The notes under the pieces were generated by a model that made no database searches, was not told the DNA's origin, and saw only the letters and a list, made by a program, of their open reading frames with translations. A stretch of 7,175 bases of DNA from positions 1-7,175 of the forward strand of contig CAYSNI010000012.1 of the NCBI GenBank assembly GCA_964432465.1, in the 5' to 3' direction. Source of the DNA: JAHFLQ01 sp964432465 (lineage in GTDB: Bacteria; Patescibacteriota; Minisyncoccia; UBA6257; WO2-44-18). Of the stretch, positions 1 through 6,468 are shown in pieces (position 1 is the stretch's first letter; each line of letters opens with the position of its first letter). The translations under genes were made by a program, and so were the position numbers.

Positions 1-1446
1 TTGCGGTACTCTTTGCATATCGGACATTGGCCGGCGGGTGGTATCTAAATTCATCGGCTTGTTCTGATCGGAGCTAAAGGATCTTCGCGGAGCATCACCA
101 TAAGGACGGCGGGGCGGAAATCCACCCTCGCGGGATGTCCCTCGCTCAGCTGATTCCATATCTTCTTTGACCGCCCAATTACCAGCAATCCTTTTTTCAA
201 CTACCGCCAGAGGCGTAGAATAAAGTTTGCGGCTGTTTTCAATAATATCGTTAACAAAATTCATCTTCGGAAGCTGTACTGGGGCAATGCCACGCGCGGA
301 GAATGGACGAGACGAGATGCCGTCGATCATCAGCTTCAGGTAAAAGTTTGCTTTCGGAAGATTAACTATGTCAGTCGCCATAAAATCAGGCTCGAATTCC
401 TTTTCTAAAAACTCAGCGTCCTCAGCACCCACGCGGAACACTACCATAGTGCCCACGTTTCCGAAGACGGCATCGCGAACTTTGGTATTCATATCATGCA
501 CCAGCTGAGCGGTGTACTGGTGAGCTAGAATCAATGACAGGCGGTATTTACGAGCCTCGGAAAGAATGTTGGCAAAAGAATCCGTCGCAAAATTTTGAAA
601 TTCATCGACGTACAGGAAAAAATCTTGACGGTCAGGCTCAGGAATATCCACGCGGGACATGGCTGCCAGCTGAAGCTTAGTAATAATCATAGAGCCGAGC
701 AGCGCAGAATTATCTTCACCAATGCGACCCATGGAAAGATTGAAGATCATGATCTTCTTCTCATCCATACTCTTTCGAAAATCCAGCGCCGAAGTTGGCT
801 GACCAAGAATATGGCGTACTAAGGGATTCGCGACGAACTTACCGATCTTATTCTGAATGGCGGCAGTCGCTTCCGTCTCAAATTTTTGAGCGTATTTAGC
901 GAACTCGTTAACCCAGAAGTTTTTCATAACCGGATCCTGAAGATTGTCCACGATCTTTTTACGGTAGTCCTTATCAGACATCAGACGCATCACATCTAAA
1001 AGCGTCGCATCCGGGGATTCTAATAATGACAGGAGCGAGTTGTTAAGAATGTACTCCATGCGCGCCGACCAGACGTCCGGCCAGATCTTCTTAAACACGC
1101 CCATCAGGCCGGAAGCAACCAAGTGACGATACCCGGCAGATACTTTTTCAATCGGATTAAAAGCTACCGGATGCTCAATATCCGCCGGGTTAAAATAAAT
1201 CACATCCTTGATTCGCTCCTTGGGTATGATCTCTAGCATTTTCTCGGCGAAATCACCGTGTGGATCAATAATTCCCACACCATTTCCCGCCAAAATATCA
1301 TGCACGACCATATTTTCAAGTAAGGTGGTCTTGCCCATGCCAGTTTTACCAATGCAGTACATATGACGGCGTCGGTCATCCACTTTAATGCCAAATTTTT
1401 TAGTGGAACCCCGAAAGTTTACCTCGCCGAATAAATTAATTTCCAT
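1..1446 (-). CDS. VirD4/TraG-like coupling ATPase (type IV secretion DNA-binding / TraM-recognition type), 3' end missing
   Basis: The frame is open from an ATG at 1446 to the window's left edge: 482 codons without a stop, so the C-terminus is missing. Visible ATPase features in order are a Walker A GKTGMGKT (residues 33-40), IDPHGD (60-65), a YFNPAD...FNP segment (84-97), a Walker B ending DFFLYVDE (275-282), and a sensor-like AHQYTAQL (308-315). From about residue 425 the tail is rich in Pro, Arg, Ser and Asp and looks disordered. This pattern is that of hexameric coupling proteins and related DUF87/TraG-type ATPases, which use ATP to move DNA or protein through a membrane channel. It has no membrane segment of its own. 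The one-span protein encoded 18 bases upstream probably anchors it, and together they resemble the two halves of larger fused ATPases. No Shine-Dalgarno is visible, and an in-frame TGA four codons before the ATG fixes the start. Substrate unknown; conjugation, competence or pilus-related export are all possible. Confidence 0.85.
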   Translation of the reverse strand, partial: MEINLFGEVNFRGSTKKFGIKVDDRRRHMYCIGKTGMGKTTLLENMVVHDILAGNGVGIIDPHGDFAEKMLEIIPKERIKDVIYFNPADIEHPVAFNPIEKVSAGYRHLVASGLMGVFKKIWPDVWSARMEYILNNSLLSLLESPDATLLDVMRLMSDKDYRKKIVDNLQDPVMKNFWVNEFAKYAQKFETEATAAIQNKIGKFVANPLVRHILGQPTSALDFRKSMDEKKIMIFNLSMGRIGEDNSALLGSMIITKLQLAAMSRVDIPEPDRQDFFLYVDEFQNFATDSFANILSEARKYRLSLILAHQYTAQLVHDMNTKVRDAVFGNVGTMVVFRVGAEDAEFLEKEFEPDFMATDIVNLPKANFYLKLMIDGISSRPFSARGIAPVQLPKMNFVNDIIENSRKLYSTPLAVVEKRIAGNWAVKEDMESAERGTSREGGFPPRRPYGDAPRRSFSSDQNKPMNLDTTRRPMSDMQRVPQ

Positions 1447-1464
1447 GTTTGATATTCATAAGAA

Positions 1465-2727
1465 CTACTCAAATGGTAAAGAGGCCGGTGGCTCGCCTTT
1501 CTTCGCGCCAAGACGGCGTAATAGCGGCGCTTCGACCACCACGCTCGGGAAGTGGTAGATGGTAGCTAATTCTTCCGTGTTTAATATGCCAACCTTATAT
1601 GGCCAGATTTTTTTAACATAAGCATCCCAAAGGCGACGCTTTTTATACCAAAGGCGACGGGTTTTGTTTAATTTCAAATTACCGCGCACGACGGTAAGGC
1701 TCTCAAGATTGGGTCGAAACGCGTTGAGATGGGGAGCGCTATATTGATGAAATGTAGACATAACCGCGGCAATATGCGAACGCGTGAAGCTATCACGACG
1801 ATCAATGAATAAGAAGCGCACATTAGTCTCAAACCCAAGCTTACTAATTTTAGTCTCGATTGCTTCAATTATGTCCTTCTCTCCTTGCGTTAACCCCATC
1901 AGAAGATTCTTTTCCTCTTTCTTCTCTTGTGAAGCTTCCCAGGTCGGATGCTGAACTGGGGCAAGTGTGAGATTTTTTACAAATTCACCGACATTCGCGA
2001 TTGCCCCTTTCGGAGGAGCTGGCTTCTTACGGCCGATCAGTTTATCTCGAATCGCCTCGGCTTCCTTTTTCCACTCCATTCCCGTCGGCCTGACCATTAC
2101 CTGAATCCAAATAGCTTCGTCATTCTTTAATTTAGACATGGCCTCCGTGATCGCAGCGATCGGATCAAGACGGTGCTCTTCGGCGGTTGCTTTTACTTCA
2201 AAGAATTCGTAGGTGCGAATTGGATATGCATTCTCGCGCACAAGATGATAATCGGTACCAAAAATATCATAAACTTTGTTAGGCAAGGTTCTCGGGAACA
2301 GATCCAAGTAATCTTCGGCGTCATGAACTTCCGCGTCAGGATATTGAGAATAAATCGCTGACTCAATTAGGTTCTTAAAACTTTTGGGGGTTCGGATATA
2401 AAAATGAACTCCACCGGCAAAGCCAATAATCTCAAAATGCATCCACATTTCTTTTAGGTAACCTTCAAGATACTTTTGCCGGAAAGTTGTGCCGAACGAA
2501 TAGATGCCATAGACAGAAGCGAAAATTTGCTCCATCGCTTTCGGAGTTTTTTCGATTACCGCGGGAATTTTAATTTCTAATAAGATCCAATCAAATGTCT
2601 GTAGAAAATTGTGATAGATATAGTAAAGCCAGAACTTCCAAAAAATAAAAGCCATCCCAAGCGGGATGATAATCCACCACGACACCGCGAAGACCGACGC
2701 GATGCTACTTAAAATACCCTGAATCAC
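1465..2727 (-). CDS. One-span membrane protein, probable anchor/partner of the downstream coupling ATPase
   Basis: This 420-residue protein has one strong N-terminal membrane segment (about residues 13-37, rich in W, I, F). A basic and aromatic stretch follows, then a soluble body with mixed alpha/beta character. Residues 265-275 are highly charged (QEKKEEK). Residues 350-375 are Lys/Arg-rich. The C-terminus carries an NTEELATIYHFPS motif (383-395) and then LLRRLGAKKGEPPASLP. As I recall, that motif precedes the ATPase domain in larger fused type IV-secretion-like ATPases, so I infer this is the split-off N-terminal half, working with the ATPase encoded 18 bases downstream. It may belong to one of the DUF families common in CPR genomes (perhaps DUF8128), but I cannot confirm that. 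The start is GTG and is the first codon of the frame, because an in-frame TAA directly precedes it. The preceding gene ends 7 bases upstream. No Shine-Dalgarno is seen; a -10-like TATAAT sits 7 bases before the GTG. Exact function unknown. Confidence 0.8.
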   Translation of the reverse strand: MIQGILSSIASVFAVSWWIIIPLGMAFIFWKFWLYYIYHNFLQTFDWILLEIKIPAVIEKTPKAMEQIFASVYGIYSFGTTFRQKYLEGYLKEMWMHFEIIGFAGGVHFYIRTPKSFKNLIESAIYSQYPDAEVHDAEDYLDLFPRTLPNKVYDIFGTDYHLVRENAYPIRTYEFFEVKATAEEHRLDPIAAITEAMSKLKNDEAIWIQVMVRPTGMEWKKEAEAIRDKLIGRKKPAPPKGAIANVGEFVKNLTLAPVQHPTWEASQEKKEEKNLLMGLTQGEKDIIEAIETKISKLGFETNVRFLFIDRRDSFTRSHIAAVMSTFHQYSAPHLNAFRPNLESLTVVRGNLKLNKTRRLWYKKRRLWDAYVKKIWPYKVGILNTEELATIYHFPSVVVEAPLLRRLGAKKGEPPASLPFE

Positions 2728-2733
2728 TTACTA

Positions 2734-2763
2734 ATTATACCAAATGAGAGTAACGGCCGTCAT
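2734..2763 (-). promoter_or_regulatory. Candidate extended -10 promoter giving a leaderless mRNA for the membrane protein
   Basis: Read on the minus strand, TGGTATAAT (TATAAT at 2734-2739) matches an extended -10 element. A weak -35, ATGACG (2758-2763), lies 18 bases upstream. The predicted transcription start is about 7 bases past the -10, which falls on or beside the G of the GTG start at 2727. That would leave no leader. The site overlaps the stop codon of the preceding gene. A chance match in AT-rich sequence is quite possible. Confidence 0.35.
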
Positions 2764-3730
2764 CCATCCGCTTAAAATTCTTGCGATTTTGGAGATTAAT
2801 CAGGACCGTGTTCTCCTTGAACAAGCGCTCTTTGAGAACTAACTTCACTACATCATTCGCCTTCATCGGGCCGTGCTTTTTCAAAAAGTGACCGATTAAT
2901 TCACGGGCGGTACCAGGAATCACACCAAACTCTTTCAGAGTATAAGTACCCTTGCCAACTAAGACGAAATTCTGATCTTTGATCAGTTCATTGTGAATAG
3001 TCGGTGAATGGGCATTTTTCTTACGGAGTTTAGTAACTCGTACAGCAATATCGGTGAAGTGCAAAGGACGCCCCTCACGCTTTAAAACTAAATAGGCCCA
3101 ATCGCGAGCAGTTTTCGGATTAATTTCCGCCCACTCAGAGAGACCAAGCTCTCCGTAAGTATTCATTGCAATCTTTTTGGAAACTGAGGCGTAATTACGA
3201 GCGGCGGAATCAGTGATTCCAAAACTCTTCGCGGTAGAGGCGAAGCTAGCGTTAAAATTCTCACGATCAGCGTTTTTTACTAAAGTAGCAACGAAGGTCT
3301 CCGCTTTCTTTTTATCCATATCAGAAAGATACCAAAACGGATAAGCGCTTTTATCAGCTTTAGCGTGGCGGAATTTTCCAGAAATTTCTAAAAGAAATTT
3401 AGTTCGATTATCTTCCGGGTTTCCGGACAATTCAGTCAATAGGGTATCTTCGCGTTTTAAACCGCCCGAATTACGAAGCACACCGGAAACGGCTTTTATA
3501 AATTCATTGAATTCTGAACCATCGGTCTTACCCTGTGCCGCCTTCAGAGCCAAAGCTTCAATTTGTCGAACACGTTCGCGGGTCAAGCTGTACTTACCAC
3601 CCAACTCTGCCAAGGTTAAACTTTCGGAACTGGTTAAGCCATAGCGTCCTTCGACAACTTCTTTCTGACGCGCGGAAAGACCCGCCAGGCAGAATTTGAT
3701 TAGATTATTTAATTTAGATGCTTCAATCAT
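2735..3730 (-). CDS. Sigma-70 region 4-like HTH protein with C-terminal HARE-HTH-like winged helices (transcription regulator)
   Basis: This 331-residue cytoplasmic DNA-binding protein begins with a sigma-70 region 4 module (about residues 17-63): LSARQKEVVEGRYGL, then LTLAELGGKYSLTRERVRQIE, the classical -35-recognising helix-turn-helix. Sigma regions 2 and 3 are absent, so it cannot melt a promoter like a complete sigma factor. The middle (about 70-200) is mostly helical and not recognised. The C-terminus carries a HARE-HTH-like winged helix (about 205-267, with PLHFTDIAVRV and a LVGKGTYTL wing) and a second similar unit (272-331, with GPMKANDVVKLVL and a DDGRYSHL end). HARE-HTH domains also occur in the RNA polymerase delta subunit. 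I therefore infer a regulator that touches promoter DNA or RNA polymerase. The ATG at 3730 lies about 20 bases past a strong promoter. The membrane-protein gene follows after 7 bases, so co-transcription with the secretion-ATPase pair is likely. Its targets cannot be read from the sequence. Confidence 0.82.
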   Translation of the reverse strand: MIEASKLNNLIKFCLAGLSARQKEVVEGRYGLTSSESLTLAELGGKYSLTRERVRQIEALALKAAQGKTDGSEFNEFIKAVSGVLRNSGGLKREDTLLTELSGNPEDNRTKFLLEISGKFRHAKADKSAYPFWYLSDMDKKKAETFVATLVKNADRENFNASFASTAKSFGITDSAARNYASVSKKIAMNTYGELGLSEWAEINPKTARDWAYLVLKREGRPLHFTDIAVRVTKLRKKNAHSPTIHNELIKDQNFVLVGKGTYTLKEFGVIPGTARELIGHFLKKHGPMKANDVVKLVLKERLFKENTVLINLQNRKNFKRMDDGRYSHLV

Positions 3731-3756
3731 GTTTTTCTTAACTTACTAATGGAGAG

Positions 3757-3786
3757 ATATTAACACGGTAGCTTAATTACTGTCAA
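3757..3786 (-). promoter_or_regulatory. Strong sigma-70-type promoter (proximal) for the HTH regulator gene
   Basis: On the minus strand a perfect TTGACA -35 (3781-3786) is followed after 18 bases by a TAATAT -10 (3757-3762, five of six consensus bases). The predicted start near 3750 gives a leader of roughly 20 bases to the ATG at 3730. That leader has no Shine-Dalgarno match, only an A-rich AAGAAAAAC directly before the ATG. Confidence 0.7.
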
Positions 3787-3810
3787 TATCTTTACCTAAG
3801 TAATACCACA

Positions 3811-3839
3811 ATGATATCAGACTATGCTTTTATAGTCAA
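3811..3839 (-). promoter_or_regulatory. Second sigma-70-type promoter (distal) in tandem
   Basis: On the minus strand TTGACT (3834-3839, five of six) is followed after exactly 17 bases by TATCAT (3811-3816, four of six). The site lies 25 bases upstream of the proximal promoter and points the same way. Its spacer contains the palindrome at 3820-3837, so it may be the regulated member of the pair. Confidence 0.5.
3820..3837. repeat. Inverted repeat overlapping the distal promoter (possible operator)
   Basis: The arms GACTAT (3820-3825) and ATAGTC (3832-3837) are exact reverse complements around a 6-base centre. The repeat overlaps the -35 element and spacer of the distal promoter, and the 8-base palindrome TGATATCA (3812-3819) abuts it at the -10. 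The position suits a repressor site. It also lies just past the secF stop, but no T-run follows, so it is a poor terminator candidate. Confidence 0.35.
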
Positions 3840-3854
3840 CTCTCGCTCTTTCCC

Positions 3855-4730
3855 CTATTTGCCACCCTTCCAAAGCGTCAATAAAGGGCTGGCCACAAAA
3901 ATGGACGAATAAGTCCCGGCGACAGTGCCAACTAGGATAGTCAAAATAAAATATTGAAGGGTGGCTGGACCGAAGATAAGCATCGCAACTAAGGTCAGAA
4001 TAAGCGTAAGTGAAGTGTTGATTGAACGAACAATGGTCTGATTTACGCTCTCATTCACGAGGGAGTCAAAGTTAACTTTATCTAGGCGGGAAAGCCGTAG
4101 ATTTTCCCGAATCCTATCAAAGACTACAATTTTATCATGTACGGAAAAACCAATTACAACGAGAATCGCGACCACGAAATTAGTATCTACTTCAGCGTTG
4201 AGAAGACGCCCCAATACCGCAATCATCCCAGCGGGAATAAGCGCGTCATGGAATAGCGTCACCAACGTGATCACACCATACTTCCAAGAACTCACCGGTC
4301 GGGAAACTTTTCGAAACGCAAAAGCTACGTACATGGAAATCGCGAGAAGTACTAATAAAAACGCCCAGACGGCTTTCTGTTTCAACTCCTGGCCTACAAC
4401 TGGCCCGATATTCTGGAACTGCAACTCCTCTGCCTGACCGAAAGATTTATTTAAATCCTCAAGATATTCATTCAGCTTCGTATCCGAAATATCCTTCAAA
4501 CGGATCATGAAATTACCGTCGGCTTGAGGAGTAATCACTGCCTCACCCGGAAAACTTGTAGCAAGTTTTTCCAAAGCCGGAGGATTCTGGAAATGAATCT
4601 GCCAAGCCACGCCACCAGAAAAATCGATTCCGAGTTTGAATCCAAAGAACACAATCACCATGATGCTTACCGAAACCAGCAACGCGGAAAAAGTCAGGAA
4701 TACATATTTTCTACCAATTACATTGATCAT
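3855..4730 (-). CDS. secF: Protein translocase subunit SecF
   Basis: SecF forms a membrane complex with SecD that binds SecYEG and uses ion motive force to help complete export across the cytoplasmic membrane. The protein is 291 residues, normal for SecF. It has a first membrane segment (about 10-30), then LGIDFSGG (33-40), a short periplasmic P4-type domain, and IGPVVGQELKQKA (108-120) leading into the remaining five membrane segments. The signature GFSVHDKIVVFDRIREN (194-210) carries Asp199. Arg235 lies in the TIVRSINTS stretch. By position these correspond to the conserved Asp and Arg needed for proton-coupled activity in SecF proteins. It ends with GTYSSIFVASPLLTLW (272-287). The ATG shares its A with the secD stop (TAATG), so translation is probably coupled to secD. 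No terminator is evident after it, so read-through into the regulator gene at 3730 is possible. Confidence 0.97.
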   Translation of the reverse strand: MINVIGRKYVFLTFSALLVSVSIMVIVFFGFKLGIDFSGGVAWQIHFQNPPALEKLATSFPGEAVITPQADGNFMIRLKDISDTKLNEYLEDLNKSFGQAEELQFQNIGPVVGQELKQKAVWAFLLVLLAISMYVAFAFRKVSRPVSSWKYGVITLVTLFHDALIPAGMIAVLGRLLNAEVDTNFVVAILVVIGFSVHDKIVVFDRIRENLRLSRLDKVNFDSLVNESVNQTIVRSINTSLTLILTLVAMLIFGPATLQYFILTILVGTVAGTYSSIFVASPLLTLWKGGK

Positions 4731-5983
4731 TATTTTTTAATATTATCTTTTATGAACATTCGCAAAATAACCCGGCTGACGGTGATCGCGCTAAACATAC
4801 TCACTAAGACCCCGATGAAAAGCGTAAGCGCGAAGCCGCGTACGAAACTCGAGGTCAGGTAATATAGAATCGTGCAGGTAATCATGGTTGCCACGTTGGA
4901 ATCTCGAATTGAGGGCCAGGCGCGGCGGAAGCCTTCCTCCACAGCGCTGGAATTTGAGACACCCCTAGCTAGCTCCTCTTTCGTACGAGCAAATATAAGA
5001 ATATTCGCATCAACTGCCATACCGATAGAAAGTATGAAACCAGCAATACCGGCTAAAGTCATCGTAATGCCTAACAACTTAAAGGCGGCAAGTGAAAAGG
5101 CTACATAAAAAACTAGGGCAAGCGAAGCCACTAAACCCAGCTTACGATAGTACGCAATCATAAAAAGAATAATCGCGATTGTGCCTACTAGTCCTGCGAA
5201 TAAGGCTTTATTGAGTGAATCTAAGCCAAGCGTTGCTCCGATCGCCTGTTGACTGATCAAAGAAATCGGAGCTGGTAACGCTCCCGCGTTGAGAAGACTT
5301 ACCAACTGCCTTGCATCGGTAAAAGTGAAATTTCCGGAAATTTGAGCCTTACCGCCAGAAATTGGCTCGCGTACAAACGGCATCGAGATCAGCTCATCAT
5401 CAAGAAAAATGGCAAGCGGCTTATTTACTAACTGCTTAGTGAGCTGTTCGAAAATCTTCCCGCCTTCAGAGTTAAATTCAATTAAAATTACTACTTCATT
5501 AGTGCTTGGATCATTGCCGATCTCTGACTTGGCTAAGTAACGACCGGTAAGTTTGGTCTTATAAAATATGGTTTTCCCCGTCTCGCCTTCTCCTTGTGTT
5601 TCAACTGTCCGGAAATCAAGAAGCGCGGTGCGGCCAATTTGCTTAATGGCTTGAGCGGTATCCTTAATACCAGCCAACTCCACAATAATCTGATGCGAAT
5701 CACCAACCTTCGCGGTGGTCACGCGCGGTTCACTCACGCCAAAAACATTAACACGGCGCTCCATCACGTCACGAAGACCGTTTAAAACTGAGGTCCGGTC
5801 GGCATTGGCCACCTCCTTCATATCTACTTCATATACAAGGTAGCTACCGCCCACCAGATCCAATCCTAGATTCCACTGCCCCAACTTAGCACCAATACCT
5901 TTTGGAAATACAAAAAATCCGGACGCCACGGCGAGGATGGTGATCAGAAAAAGTAGAAATATGGTCTTGCTCCGGGATTGCAT
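4730..5983 (-). CDS. secD: Protein translocase subunit SecD
   Basis: SecD is the partner of SecF in ion-driven pulling of preproteins out of SecYEG. The 417-residue protein is a compact form (E. coli SecD is 615). It shows an N-terminal membrane segment (about 7-27), NLGLDLVGG (38-46), and a periplasmic P1 domain (about 50-240) with VMERRVNVFGVSEP and QIGRTALLDFR. A second signature, LLNAGALPAPI (230-240), precedes five membrane segments. GMAVDANILIF (321-331) carries Asp325, the equivalent of the conserved proton-relay aspartate of the SecD half. The segment IFARTKEEL has Ala332 where many SecD proteins have Glu (FERIKEEL). The end contains VRGFALTLFIGVLVSM. The ATG at 5983 sits about ten bases beyond a candidate transcription start and has no Shine-Dalgarno. 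The nearest purine-rich stretch is too far upstream. It is first in a secD-secF operon. Confidence 0.97.
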   Translation of the reverse strand: MQSRSKTIFLLFLITILAVASGFFVFPKGIGAKLGQWNLGLDLVGGSYLVYEVDMKEVANADRTSVLNGLRDVMERRVNVFGVSEPRVTTAKVGDSHQIIVELAGIKDTAQAIKQIGRTALLDFRTVETQGEGETGKTIFYKTKLTGRYLAKSEIGNDPSTNEVVILIEFNSEGGKIFEQLTKQLVNKPLAIFLDDELISMPFVREPISGGKAQISGNFTFTDARQLVSLLNAGALPAPISLISQQAIGATLGLDSLNKALFAGLVGTIAIILFMIAYYRKLGLVASLALVFYVAFSLAAFKLLGITMTLAGIAGFILSIGMAVDANILIFARTKEELARGVSNSSAVEEGFRRAWPSIRDSNVATMITCTILYYLTSSFVRGFALTLFIGVLVSMFSAITVSRVILRMFIKDNIKK

Positions 5984-6000
5984 TAAATTGAATAGAAATA

Positions 6001-6029
6001 AATATACCGCACCTCTCTTCTGGAAGCAA
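6001..6029 (-). promoter_or_regulatory. Candidate secDF promoter close to the secD start
   Basis: On the minus strand TTGCTT (6024-6029) and TATATT (6001-6006) are separated by exactly 17 bases. The -10 is close to consensus; the -35 matches only in TTG. The predicted start near 5994 leaves a leader of only about ten bases before the ATG at 5983, in keeping with the lack of a Shine-Dalgarno. Confidence 0.45.
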
Positions 6030-6091
6030 CAATTCTATAGGTCCAGAAATATAAAACAGCGCTAAAGCGTTTTTATTTTGGTGCTGTGTTA

Positions 6092-6136
6092 CTCTGCTTT
6101 GCTCGAACCTAGGTCAACTGGTTTCAGTTGGCAGAG
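6092..6136. repeat. Composite hairpin in the secD leader
   Basis: An outer stem pairs CTCTGC (6092-6097) with GCAGAG (6131-6136). Stacked directly on one side is CAACTG (6115-6120) with CAGTTG (6125-6130), closing a 4-base loop. On the minus strand this leaves about 17 unpaired bases, containing the palindrome ACCTAGGT and a TTCGAGC segment, on the 3' side of the inner hairpin. The outer pairing competes with a two-pair extension of the inner stem (6113-6114 with 6131-6132). It lies downstream of the 6180-6207 promoter and could act in the leader RNA. Confidence 0.45.
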
Positions 6137-6179
6137 AATTTAAAATAAAAGCGGATAATTCCACGCATTGTGTGTCTTT

Positions 6180-6207
6180 ATTGTACCAAGCTCGCACCTA
6201 CTTTCAA
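6180..6207 (-). promoter_or_regulatory. Candidate distal secDF promoter
   Basis: On the minus strand TTGAAA (6202-6207) and TACAAT (6180-6185) are 16 bases apart. Transcription would begin near 6173 and give secD a structured leader of about 190 bases. That leader contains the composite hairpin and a 14-codon open frame starting at 6168. Confidence 0.4.
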
Positions 6208-6236
6208 AACAAATGATTCGGAGAAAGCCCCACGCA

Positions 6237-6252
6237 CTGGCGAGTACGCCAG
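6237..6252. repeat. Hairpin 1 of the cluster
   Basis: CTGGCG (6237-6242) and CGCCAG (6247-6252) form a perfect 6-bp GC-rich stem closed by an AGTA tetraloop. One base separates it from hairpin 2, so the two could stack. Confidence 0.55.
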
Positions 6253-6253
6253 C

Positions 6254-6344
6254 AACCCCGAAAGAAAAAACACTCCTTGCATTTCTGTTTTGGCGGGGGT
6301 GAATTTTTTCTTGAAAAAGGAAAGGGCGTTTTTCTTTCGGGGTT
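6254..6344. repeat. Hairpin 2: long inverted repeat with 16-bp perfect base
   Basis: AACCCCGAAAGAAAAA (6254-6269) is an exact reverse complement of 6329-6344. After a one-base bulge, pairing continues imperfectly for about ten more positions (CACTCCTTGC at 6271-6280 against 6319-6328, with wobbles on one strand). The apical part holds another small stem, TTTTTC/GAAAAA (6305-6310 with 6313-6318). A stem of this length in bacterial intergenic DNA is typical of structured RNA or palindromic mobile repeats. No T-run follows in a position that would make it an ordinary terminator. Confidence 0.7.
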
Positions 6345-6367
6345 CTGCCCTCCAAGTATTCGGGCAG
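6345..6367. repeat. Hairpin 3 of the cluster
   Basis: CTGCCC (6345-6350) pairs with GGGCAG (6362-6367) around an 11-base loop. It starts at the very next base after hairpin 2, so hairpins 1-3 form a nearly continuous stack. Confidence 0.5.
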
Positions 6368-6392
6368 TCGGCGGAGCGAAATGCAAATGCAT

Positions 6393-6441
6393 TGTGCGCA
6401 AAAAATGGAAGGGTTCGAGGGGAGGAAATTTTTTGCGCGCA
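6393..6441. repeat. Hairpin 4 with purine-rich loop
   Basis: TGTGCGCAAAAAAT (6393-6406) pairs with ATTTTTTGCGCGCA (6428-6441) at 13 of 14 positions; the fourteenth (6395 with 6439) is a U-G wobble in plus-strand RNA. The 21-base loop (6407-6427) is almost all purine. Its GGAGG (6421-6425) could pair alternatively with CCTCC (6442-6446), giving two mutually exclusive folds. Confidence 0.6.
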
Positions 6442-6468
6442 CCTCCATCAAATAAAATACTAAATGGA

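Noticed and set aside
595..822. Plus-strand open frame opposite the ATPase gene, and similar plus-strand frames opposite the other genes
   Set aside because: These are antisense shadows: the minus-strand frames encode clear conserved motifs at the same positions.
3820..3837. Intrinsic terminator after secF
   Set aside because: The stem is only 6 bp and is not followed by a T-run on the minus strand; its overlap with a promoter makes an operator role more plausible.
6059..6070. Bidirectional terminator (CGC-TAAA-GCG flanked by T-rich sequence)
   Set aside because: The stem has only three secure pairs, which is too weak for an intrinsic terminator.
6076..6136. tRNA-like fragment on the minus strand with GGTTCGA and a later CACCA
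   Set aside because: The presumed T-arm bases do not pair, no matching acceptor strand (GCTGTGT) exists about 75 bases upstream, and no anticodon arm with a 7-base loop can be drawn.
6128..6159. Plus-strand promoter TTGGCA ... GATAAT
   Set aside because: The spacer is 20 bases, too long, and no plus-strand gene follows.
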